A stretch of 64,000 bases of DNA from Bullera alba (Eukaryota > Basidiomycota > Tremellomycetes > Tremellales > Bulleraceae): assembly GCA_001600095.1 (NCBI GenBank), contig BCIX01000006.1:434001-498000 (forward strand), written 5' to 3'. Position 1 is the stretch's first letter. Every line of letters starts with the position of its first letter. Below are positions 54,124 through 63,660 of the stretch, piece by piece. The position numbers and the translations under genes were made by a program. The notes under the pieces were generated by a model. That model was not told the DNA's origin, did not search any database, and saw nothing but the letters and a program-made list of their open reading frames with translations.

Positions 54124-54465
54124 TCCAAGGAAGTGGTCCCTCCTTGACCACGCTCTCCAAGTCCCTCGTGCTCCCAGTTCTACCAGTGTGAAGTTTGAGT
54201 ACAACAGTAGAGTAGTGAAGACAGTTGTGGACCGGGGTATTTGCAATGGACGTGTCGAGTGGAGGTCGCCCAAACGAACAACGTTGAACGCACACAATAT
54301 GAACCAACTATGAACACTCCTCGTCCCATCACCTGTCACATCAAGCGAACATACAGCGTCAGAGCAGTGCCATAGCTGCACTGCCTCCTCGTTAAGGTCT
54401 ACTCCGCCGCAAAGCCCCAGCAGAAGGATTCCGAGCGACCCCTCGCGGTCTCGAACTCTCGCAAC
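54124..54465. other. Divergent promoter
   Basis: Between the phosphopantetheinyl transferase and the WTAP-like gene. No specific element was recognised. Confidence 0.5.
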
Positions 54466-55352
54466 ATGGACCTCGACAGCGATGATGGTACGTCCCCTCT
54501 CGGCCATATCTGACATCAGACCGCAGACCAGATTCTCCTCTATCCGTGAGCCTAGTCACCTATCGGCTTCTGACCCTTTAGCACCACGGAGCGCTCGACC
54601 CGCCTTCGGCACTGGAGATCAGGCTTGCGCAGAGGGTGTCCACCTTGGAGCGGGAGAGGGATCAGCTGGCAGTGAGTCATTCCGCACGATATAGATGCTG
54701 AGGGAGTTAGGCAGAGCTGGCGGCGTTCAAGGCTAGAGGAGGGGGTACAACGATACCGGTCCCCCCGGAACCGACTCATGGACCGCTTACGATCCCACAA
54801 AATGTCCTGCCGGTGTTGTCCCTCTTGAGAGGGCACATTGCCCATTTGACCCGAGACAACGATGCGTTGAGATACACCTTTCTCGGTCCGTCCAACGCTG
54901 CCCGGCTGGAGACCGCCGGGGTCGACCTGGAGCAAGTGCTGGAACGAGTAAAGGAGCTGATCAGGGAGAACGAGGAGCTAGGCGAGATGATCCTAGAGTC
55001 CGGGAGGGAGGGGCATGACGAGTGGCAGCGCGCTCTAGAAGGTGGGCACCGCTCGAGGATATCACTGACGGCTAGAGTTCAAAGCGGTCATCCAGTCGTT
55101 AGAGTGAGTGCTCAACGTGGAAGGGATCTAACGCTCAGTGGGGACCTGTCGCACCACCTGTCGGTGGTGCAGTCGACGCGGGCAGAGCTAGAGGCGTACA
55201 AGAAGCAGTATGGTCCTCTGTCAAAGCCGTCGAGACCCGACCCGGGTCGATCCAATCGCGGGGGTGATGGCGTGCAACGGTCTCAGAGCGCCCGGCAGTC
55301 GAAAAGTGGGGGCGGGAAGGAGGACGACCGGGGTTGGAAGCGCAGACGCTGA
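54466..55352 (+). CDS. WTAP/Mum2-like coiled-coil protein
   Basis: Six exons give about 230 residues. MDLDSDDDRRPDSPLSHHG, then LEIRLAQRVSTLERERDQLA and NVLPVLSLLRGHIAHLTRD. The core VLERVKELIRENEELGEMIL resembles the LIQENQELG segment of WTAP. It is followed by EWQRALEEFKAVIQSLDGDL and SVVQSTRAELEAYKKQYGPL, corresponding to the second WTAP coiled coil, and a basic Ser/Arg/Gly tail ending GWKRRR. WTAP/Mum2 is the scaffold of the nuclear m6A mRNA methyltransferase complex. The match is by short motifs and layout, so another coiled-coil nuclear protein is possible. It converges on the permease with only 15 bases between stop codons. Confidence 0.55.
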
Positions 55353-55367
55353 TGCATACTGTGTATA

Positions 55368-57432
55368 TCACTTTGCAAACCTGAAATCCAACCTCTGACA
55401 CCCTTCATCCGTCGTCGTTCTGAGATACTCTAGCTTTTGGTCCTCGCTCAGCGCGTCCCACTTCTTGTCCCGGCGCTTGTTCTCCCACGTGTAGTAGAGG
55501 TATGTCCCGGGGTAGAGGATGACGAGGTTGAAGGCGATGATGCCGAGCAGCGCGGAATTGCCTTTAAAGTAGCGCGGTCTGTCGCTCGCCTACATGTCAG
55601 TCCACGCTATACACGGTTACCCACCTGATAGATGTTTGAGCCGATGATGCCTGAAGTCTGAACAAACATGTTGTACAGCGATGCCGAGACGGTTCTCGTC
55701 CGGATCGAGCCCGAGTTTCGAGAGCACCAACCGACCTGGATCGCATGGACGTATGGGTATCCGAGCAGCACGGTCGAGATGGCAAAGTACTGCCAGCCGG
55801 TGATGGTGGGCAGGGCAACGAGGGCAATAATACACGGTAGCATCCACTACCAGTCAGCTCTACTCTCAACGGGGTGACTCACAATGTTCTCTGACATTGC
55901 GATGAAGGATCGGTTGCCGACGAGTTCCGACACGACGGTGATGATGACCAGGTTGATAATGGTCAACACCTGGTTCGGGATCGAGAGGAGGTTTGCCTCG
56001 GTGGTGTTGAACCCGAGCTGTCGGAAGGAGAGCTGGAGGTATTGACCGAGCGGGACGGCGGGGATTCCAAACGTCAACCCGATGAGGTAGCTAGAGTAAG
56101 CAGATGCCGATCGGGGTGGACTCACATTGGCCATAGTTGGTAGTCCTTGAACGACTTCCAGATCATGCTGAGGGACAGCGCTTGACGATTGTGCATCTCA
56201 CCCTGATTGTCAGCACGTCTCTCGACCTGCGACCCACCTTGCCCGGGTCGTCGCGGATCGTCCGGTTCACAATGATCTTTGCCTCTCGGTCGGTAATGTA
56301 GCCGTTCTTCCTGAACCGGGTCTTGGTCTTTGCCGGGGATACAGGCATCATCCAGAACGATGCGACTGGCATCAGCCATGATCTAGAGCAGGGACTCACT
56401 TCCGATGAGCAGTGTGATGATACCCTCGATCAAGAACATCCCTGACGTCAGCACAGAACCCAGGCTGGACTCACATCTCCAACCCTCGTAGCCGAGAACC
56501 CCTCGCATCTTGAGCAGACCGACGGCCATGAAGCCCGTGACAATGTCGACGACCGAGAGCATGGTCCAGAAAAAGGCCAAGCGGACGGGCAGATCATACT
56601 TGTTGTACCAGTAGGACAGGTAGAGGATGTTGTCTGGGATGAAACCGCCTTGGAATATCGCACTATTGTCAGCCCGGGCCTCGACCCACAACCTACATTA
56701 GGAACCGGGTGAGGAGGAAGGAGGTCCGGCCAGAGAGCCAAAATTGCGAAGCCGAAATGATCGAGAAGATGACCACGGTCAGTGGGATCCATCTGTCCGG
56801 GCCCAAACGCTTCGAGACCAGCTGAGACGGGAGCTCGGCTGCGAGGAATCCGACCCTAAACAGGGTGTTTCCGAGGTTGTAGTCGGCCTGGGTGAGTCGG
56901 AGGTCGTCTAGAATGTTGTCCGCGGTGGCATTGGCCAAGTTGCCCCTGTCCATGTCTACGGTTAGCGAGTACTTTGAATATGACTTACCGAGGGCGAAGA
57001 ACATGAGGCAGACCCAGCTGAGGACTTTAAAGTCGATCTTTCGGATAGCCACTTGTTCCTCTCGCCAGCTCCAGCGGAACTTTGGGTCGAACGCGTCAAT
57101 GTTCTACAGTCAGCTATGGTCCGGTTCAGATTGCTCACCTCCCAATCGGCTCTGGGCTGGAAGAATTCTGCCTGCGGGGTGTCATATACCGAGGGCTGCG
57201 TGGCTACCTCGTCTAGCGACTCGGAGCGGTGTGCCTTGCCCCTTATGCGGAAAAGGTTGCACAAGGCGTCGGTGATGGGCCCATAGCCCGTGTCAAACGC
57301 CTTGGTCCTCTCGGCCAGGGGTGGGACAGTGATGGGGTCGTACACGACGACATCCTCGGGGGGGGTGGGCGATACAGAGCCCTTTTCCGACGGCGGCGGG
57401 GTCACGAACGGGTCCTTCTTCACTGTGGTCAT
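55368..57432 (-). CDS. MFS permease of the Dal5 (allantoate / anion:cation symporter) family
   Basis: Multi-exon gene. The cytosolic N-terminus MTTVKKDPFVTPPPSEKG is followed by the family entry EEQVAIRKIDFKVLSWVCLM and ALDMDRGNLANATADNILDD. Next are YNLGNTLFRVGFLAAELPSQ, GGFIPDNILYLSYWYNKYDL, GYEGWRWMFLIEGIITLLIG, YITDREAKIIVNRTIRDDP and SGIIGSNIYQASDRPRYFKG. The end DEGCQRLDFRFAK is the near-invariant Dal5-family C-terminus. Members import allantoate, pantothenate, nicotinate and similar carboxylates across the plasma membrane; the substrate cannot be told here. Twelve hydrophobic spans fit the joined exons. All introns are short and canonical. Confidence 0.9.
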
Positions 57433-57859
57433 GGTGAGTGGCTACGAGCGGCGCGCGGGGGTCTTGAGAGAGTTCCCAGCGCCTGTCAGGTTATAACCCC
57501 TCGTACTCTCTCGAGCAACGGCCGTGACCGCGGCCATGGCGACAGGTGAGCTGTCAATTCGTCATCTCGACTGGCTTGGTATAGCCGCGAAGGCGGTGAG
57601 TACCGTCCATATCTCGTCTTGTAACGCATCTGAGCTAGTGTCGATGGCATGATCAGTGCGAGTGAGAACGAGTTGTGTAAAAGACGAGTTGCGATTTGGT
57701 TGCGATCGCATCTTTGCTGGTGATTTTGTCGCCATCACCTCCACTTTTCGCGAAATCCTTCGAACACGCTAAGAGAGCCAAGCCAGTCAGATCTCAGATA
57801 CGACAGGATACGATTGACCAGGATTGACCATACAGATGCATCTAATATCACTCGTCTTA
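57433..57859. other. Permease promoter, no gene seen
   Basis: A 60-codon minus-strand frame (57562-57744) has no recognisable motif and is not annotated. Confidence 0.45.
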
Positions 57860-59791
57860 CTAGCGCCTGACGGCGCTAGGGGCGCTAGGAGCGCTAGGCC
57901 TCCCCCGACTCCGGCTCCGACCGGCACTCATCTCCCCGAACCGCTCCGTCCATCCCGGCCTGCCCACCCTCCCTTCCTCGTCCACCACGTCGAGCTCTTG
58001 ATCCCAGGCGTGGCGACTCCGCGAGGCAGAGGGCGAAGTTGAAGTCTGATCCTCGCGCTGTCTCGACTTGGACCGCTCTATCCGCTGCTTGGAGCGGGAG
58101 CGGGGGTCAAAGTTGGGCGCGGTGGTGGGCGGCCTTTGGCCCGATGTCGACCTTTGGGCGCGTGTAAACGTGAGCGATTGCGGTTTCGTCGCCGTCGACC
58201 TCCCCCTCTCCTCTTCCACCGAGCCCATGTCGGAGAGGTCAAAGATGTGTCCGGCGCCACTGGACCTGCTGCGCGAGTTTGTCCCGCTGGTGCTGGCCGA
58301 GCGGGGTCGTAGGCTGAATGGGTCGGGTTCGCGAGACTGCCCCCGCCGTGGGGTGTTTATGGCCACGGGAGAAGAGGCATTCTTGCCAGACTCTACCAGC
58401 CTCGGATTCCGCATTCGCGAGCGGGACCTCGACCTCGTCTTGACCTCTGTCCAGCCGATCACTGCGTCGCATTCTCTAACCTGTCGGATAGTCCACCGCG
58501 TCTGTCGATTCCCATCCAAACACCCTCTCAGGCAAGCCAGCCACTCTCGGCCGAGAAAGGGGGGCTCTTCCCACTCGCCCCGCAGAATCTTCATCTGGAG
58601 CCTCGGGTCGAACGCGTCGGTGAACGGGAGTCGACCGGTGAGGAGGGCGTGGAGGATGATACCTAGGGCCCATATGTCTTGAGCTAGGGATGGGACCGAG
58701 GGCGGCGCTTGGAGCAGCTCTGGCGGGGCATACGGCATCGACGCCGACGGAAACGAGGTCACAGGGATAGGATGGAGGCCCTTGTCTATTTGCGAGCGGC
58801 TCTTGACGTGGGAGCGGCGCGAGTGGGTGGGTAGGGTATGAGCCACTGGCGGGGGGATCGTGATTGACATTGGCTCGTTGATCTTTTGGGCCATGCCAAA
58901 GTCCCCGACCATGACCTTGCCGTGGTGATCGACCAAAAAGTTGTCCAGCTTCAAATCCCCGTGCAACAACTGCCCCTCCCATCCTTCAAACCCTTCGTGC
59001 AGAGTGGCCACCGCGGTGACCACCCCGGGAAACCACTTTCGAGCCGTCTTCTCCGACCCGTGCTCGCGTTTCAACACGTCCAGGAGGGATCCGCCGGGGA
59101 GGTACGGGGTGATGAGAAACGTGGCGAATGGCGTGCGGTGCATCTCGAGCAGGGGAAGGAGCGAGGGGTGTCGGGGTAAAGTCTTCCATATACGTATCTC
59201 CTCTTCAAACTTTTCCAACGAGCCGGATGTATCTGACAGATCGTCCCGCTTGACAATCTTGCAAGCAAAGACTTCTCCGGTGGGATGTATCGCCTTGCGA
59301 ACTGCGCTGAATCCGCCCCTTCCGATGAGCTTGTCGAGGGTGTATTCTAGGACCTTGGCGCCTTGAGCGTCGGGCGAGCTGGCCCCCTTGAGGGAGGTGC
59401 TGGAGGAAAAGTGGGAGAGGAATGCCGAGGCCGGGGAAAAGGCGCCAGAGGATACGCTCGAGGGTGATGGCGGGCCGTCTTCTGAAAATACGGAAGGTGA
59501 TCTATGTGCGTGGTGGGAGAATAGTGGGTGTTTGGAGGCGGCTGGAGGTGTATACTCGAGTTCATTGCCCATCACGCCGAAAGAGCTCATCCCGGAGATG
59601 TCCCTCCTCGCGGCGAGTCCACCGGTCATGCCTAGACTCCCGCCATAGTGCCCGGGCACTCTCATACTGGTGGCCCTTCTCACATCGGTGCTAGGTTCGG
59701 TGGTTTCCTCCTCGTTGAAGCTGGTCGTCCTGTGTATGCTGTTTACCCGTGCGAAAAAGGACGACGCCGTGGACGGCGAGGGCGCATGCAT
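57860..59791 (-). CDS. Serine/threonine protein kinase with HGD catalytic loop
   Basis: A single long coding exon, 643 residues from MHAPSPSTASSFFARV. A GTGAGT...CCAAG intron just upstream suggests a spliced 5' leader. Residues 1-145 are disordered and Ser/Pro-rich. The kinase domain runs from about 146 to 460: LIGRGGFSAVRK (glycine loop), EVFACKIVKR (ATP Lys), LEKFEEEIRIW (Glu), LLHGDLKLDNFLV (catalytic loop), VMVGDFGMAQ (Mg Asp), SMPYAPPELL (APE) and DIWALGIILHALLTGRLPF. The catalytic HRD reads HGD, so it is a non-RD kinase with all catalytic Asp/Lys residues kept. The C-terminal 180 residues are RS-rich. Fungal kinases of this layout regulate nutrient transport or signalling; the specific role is unknown. 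Confidence 0.88.
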   Translation of the reverse strand: MHAPSPSTASSFFARVNSIHRTTSFNEEETTEPSTDVRRATSMRVPGHYGGSLGMTGGLAARRDISGMSSFGVMGNELEYTPPAASKHPLFSHHAHRSPSVFSEDGPPSPSSVSSGAFSPASAFLSHFSSSTSLKGASSPDAQGAKVLEYTLDKLIGRGGFSAVRKAIHPTGEVFACKIVKRDDLSDTSGSLEKFEEEIRIWKTLPRHPSLLPLLEMHRTPFATFLITPYLPGGSLLDVLKREHGSEKTARKWFPGVVTAVATLHEGFEGWEGQLLHGDLKLDNFLVDHHGKVMVGDFGMAQKINEPMSITIPPPVAHTLPTHSRRSHVKSRSQIDKGLHPIPVTSFPSASMPYAPPELLQAPPSVPSLAQDIWALGIILHALLTGRLPFTDAFDPRLQMKILRGEWEEPPFLGREWLACLRGCLDGNRQTRWTIRQVRECDAVIGWTEVKTRSRSRSRMRNPRLVESGKNASSPVAINTPRRGQSREPDPFSLRPRSASTSGTNSRSRSSGAGHIFDLSDMGSVEEERGRSTATKPQSLTFTRAQRSTSGQRPPTTAPNFDPRSRSKQRIERSKSRQREDQTSTSPSASRSRHAWDQELDVVDEEGRVGRPGWTERFGEMSAGRSRSRGRPSAPSAPSAVRR

Positions 59792-60123
59792 CTTGGTCGT
59801 TAGCAGGGTTTATGATTGGTTGTACTCACTCCAGCGCTACTGCTGGTCGATGCCGACCGCAGCAGCTGTACGTGTTGTCTATGGAGGGTGGATGATGGTA
59901 TAGAGTGAAAGGATCATAGGTTGAGGATGATTTGTTGACGGGACCCCGCGGGTCTTCGGCCGGGGTCGCCACCCAGCCACGTGGGGTTTTGATCCCGCTC
60001 AAAGTGTTATCATACAACATGCTACAACAAGACTAATCACTACTCGTCGTCTGAATCCAACCCCGTCATATCCACCACATCGGGGAGCACCTCGGTCACC
60101 TCGGTCAGAGGCGAGGAGAGCGA

Positions 60124-63100
60124 TCACTTGCCACCTTGGATGATCTCTTGCACCAGCGCATCCAGTTCGGCCTTTTTATCACCGCATCGCCGCGCATATG
60201 CCTTGGCGCTGTGTGCCGGATGCTACAGGCGTCAGCTGGTGCCCCCTGAGTGTACTCACCGCCGCGGCAAATTCCTCCCAGTACCCCTCCGTCGTGCGAC
60301 CCTTTGCGGACAGCTTTGACACAATGTACTTTGCCATCTCCCGCTCTTCACCACTGGTCCATGCAAACAGTCGTTTGGCGACCGGTTGCGGCGAAGTACG
60401 TTTCGAGCTCGGTTTGAATCTCCCGGTGAGGTAGGCCCAGTCGACGTAGAGCTACTGCCACGAGGCCGGGGGCTAGACGCCGTACTGAGGTCAGCTCCAC
60501 TACGATAGCTCCACTCACCAGTGTCGCAAGCCTTTGGCCACGGGATTCCGCCGTTTCATCGGTGAGATCGTGGTGTTGGAAGATCCGGTCAATGTCAACG
60601 TTGGAGAGTGTATGTACCCCGTCGATGGAGAGGGGTTTGACGCTGATGGTCGCCTCGGAAGGCTGCGTAAAGGTCAAGTGGGGGTTTTTAGATGGGCCAG
60701 AGGCCGACTTGAACCTCCCGGTAGAGTAGACCCAGGTGACGTAGTTGATCTGCCAGGTGCTCGAGTGGTAGACCCCGTACTACTGTCAGCCAAGCCTCTA
60801 TTGCGACCCACCCATTGGTGCAGCTTGTGACCCCGCCTGTTGGGCGACTCCTCTGCGAGTTCGGGGTGGTGTTTGAAGATTCGCTCTACGTCGGCGTCGG
60901 AAAAGGAGAGTTTGCCATTGGCGCCTTGGATCGGCGTCACGTCGGTGAGCGGGGGGTGGGCTTGAATCACGACGGGGAGTCGATCTAGATCGAGCCTGGC
61001 TCATTCCCGTTTCCACACCTCTAACCCTTCCTCCGGGTACTGGAATCAGCTCTGGTTGGCCCTCTTGCTCACCTTTTTGCTCAGCCACATGGCCACGGCG
61101 TGGCTCGTCATCATCTCCTCCTTTTGCTTCTTGACCGCCTCGGACATGATCTTGTCCATCTCCACCTTGGTGAAGCGCGGGTCCGGATTCTTGGGCGCGG
61201 GTCCAAGCTTTCGCTTCTTGGAGGCCTTTATCGGGGGATCCAACTCTGCAGGCGGGTTAGCCATCGGTCCAAGATGCGCAAATCGACCCTGGCCCTTGCG
61301 CCAGTCCAGGTGATACACGGTCCATGTCTTGTTGGTGTACGTCCCGTGCTAAGGGTCAGCGAGGATTCAACACCCCGAGACTCACCCTGGCGATGAGTTC
61401 GGCTACGACGGCGCGGGATGCACTCTCAGGGCCAAGGCTGTTGGTGACCTCGGTGAGGATTCTCGCCATCTGCTCCGAGGATAGCCAGTAGGTGGTTTTG
61501 CTTCCGGTGGTTGCTCTGGTACCTGGACCGGTGCTTGCCCCTGCTTCATCCTCGTCTTCCACTTCCTCTACGACCTCCTCGAGCAAGATTGGCGCCCCGC
61601 CCTCGTAGTGGTAGCCCAGTTCAGGATACCTCGTTCCATCCGCGAGGCACTTGAGCAACCAGTCAAAGTGGAGGCACCAGACGCCGAGTTTGACAACCTT
61701 TTTGATCACTGCCTCCATGCCGAAATTGTACTTGTATATCAGGACGTGGGAGGCCGAGGTGTAGTCGGGTGTGATGGTTCCGCCGGACAACTAGACGTCA
61801 GCTAGTCCTTGCGAGGGGTACTCACCTTGATACGTCGGGAAAGGTCTTGTATGTCGGGGTATCCGACGTCTAGCCAGAGGCGAACTCCGGCGAGGGGTAG
61901 CTCCGCCGCGATAGCTGATTGCTGGGTGATGGAGGTTTCCTCGAGGTGTGGAGTGACGGAGGGTGACTTGGGTGCCGGAATGACATCAGGAAGCTCGGGT
62001 GGAGCGACGTCTGGGATCTCTGGTTGGGGGGTGTCCTGTGGCTCGAGTTGTGTGATAACATCTGGTGGAGTGACATCGACATGCTGAGTGTTGTCGGTCG
62101 GCGGCTCATCGACATCCATCGCTTGCGGATTGGTATCAAATCGCTCGATCTATTCCAGCTCTGGGGTCTCGAGATCCATCGGTTCGCTTCCCGCGTGATC
62201 ATTGATCTCATCTACAAGGGGCTGATTCCTTTCTTCCTCGTGAGCTCTCGGAATCCATTTGTCGACCAGCTTAGGTTGGAACATAGAAGCGAGGGTGGTT
62301 GACGCTTGGATGGCAGGCCTGAAGGCGTTTCCGGGTGATAATGCTTCTGCTCCACCGAGGTCCTCGAGCTGAGCCGTTTCCGTCCGGTCTCCTGTGTACT
62401 TCTCGGCGTCGTCGCTAGCTGGCATATCGTCGATGGGGGGCGTCGCAAGACCACGGTGTTGCAGCATATCCTCCTCTTCCGGTTCCAAATCCTCCGGGTC
62501 CATGAATCGATTCTCTACTGCCTCGTCTGTATACAACCCGTTGTCGTCCCGGATTGGCATCTCGCTGATGGGAGGTGTCGCAGGACGTCGGTGTGGTCGT
62601 ATGTCCTCATCATCAGGTTCCAATCCTTCCAGGTGGGGCCATCTCGCTGACTCATCTGCATTATATCCCTCGACCTCTATCGGCATCTCGCCAGGCTGTA
62701 ATGTATCAGGATGCAAACTTGACAGACCCTGTCTTTCAGTCTCCTCTTCGTCGAGCTGGGTTACAGGTGATAGCGGCGACGAGACATTCGATTCGGGTCT
62801 AGCGGTCTCTGGAGGGCGATGATCAGGTACCTGCGTCCTCTGCGGTAGCGGCTTGAATGGAGGCGGTCTAGAATCAGTACAGCTCCGAACACCAGACTCA
62901 CCCTCCGACCCGACACCCTCCCCAATCGTCCTTCTCGCCCTGCACATCAGCTCTGCTCCTCTGACCCTTACCCACCAAGAACCGCCCACTCTCGACACAC
63001 AGCTCCACCCATCCCGCCTTGAGCAGGACCTTCCCCCTCCATCCCTCGACAAAGGGCTTTCCTGCTCGAGCCAGCTTGCGCTGCTTGGCATAATAGTACA

Positions 63101-63420
63101 GCCTGTCCCGCTTCCTAAGCCATTCCGGATGGCAGTACATGTCGAAAATGTCAATGCTGCCGGGCGAGAGGATGACAAGTGGGGTCTGGTCCGACCAGTG
63201 GTTCTTGGAGATGACCCCGCCGCCTTTTTAGTAAAGTCAGCACAGCTGATATCGTTGGACCCACCTCTAGCATGTTGAGAAGCGCTCTCCTGCCTGGGAG
63301 AGACGGGTCGACCCAGATCTCGATTCCATCGCCGACATCGTTGTCGAAGAAGATGCCCGGTCCGCCCGTTGCTGTGGACTTTGCTCCCACAGGCAGGCGA
63401 GCATGCTCAGGCGAGGTCAT
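60124..63420 (-). CDS. Rap1-like protein: two BRCT domains and five Myb-like modules; interrupted by in-frame stops
   Basis: Start MTSPEHARLPVGAKS. BRCT-1: FFDNDVGDGIEIWVDPSLPG, GGVISKNHW, MYCHPEWLR and VLLKAGWVELCVESGRFLV. Then an acidic linker with three repeats ending ATPPI-x-x-MP. BRCT-2: GVRLWLDVGYPDIQDLSRRI, SGGTITPDYTSASHVLIYKY, LGVWCLHFDWLLKCLADG. Then five modules of one pattern, e.g. FSDADVERIFKHHPELAEES, intron, YGVYHSSTWQINYVTWVYST, GRF. The last, FAWTSGEEREMAKYIVSKL, looks like the Rap1 Myb domain. In every module a phase-0 intron falls at the same point. In-frame stops occur at 62150-62152 (TAG), 61001-61003 (TGA), 60473-60475 and 60452-60454 (TAG). Telomere or chromatin binding is inferred. 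It could instead be two genes or a decaying gene. Confidence 0.5.
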
Positions 63421-63660
63421 GGTGGCATATCGCAGTCATTGGCGAAGAGTTGATGATTGCGGATTGAGCGACTTAAGGTTGGGAGGGAAATCATGTTGTT
63501 GTCGCATCTCGCCGATAGGCTCTGACTCGATTCCAGTCTGAAGTCGACTCGACTAGGGCATGTAACATCCATGCTATGAAGACTCCTATCTTAGCCAGCT
63601 ACCATACAGCCACTCGAACGACAGACTGCAAAGCATCTACAATCACTCGTACGACAGAAG

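Noticed and set aside
60452..62152. UAG reassignment as explanation of in-frame TAG codons
   Set aside because: Many clear genes here (MET10, DAAO, ERO1, mS33, SNRNP27, kinase) end at TAG exactly where their families end, and a TGA is also present in frame in the same gene.
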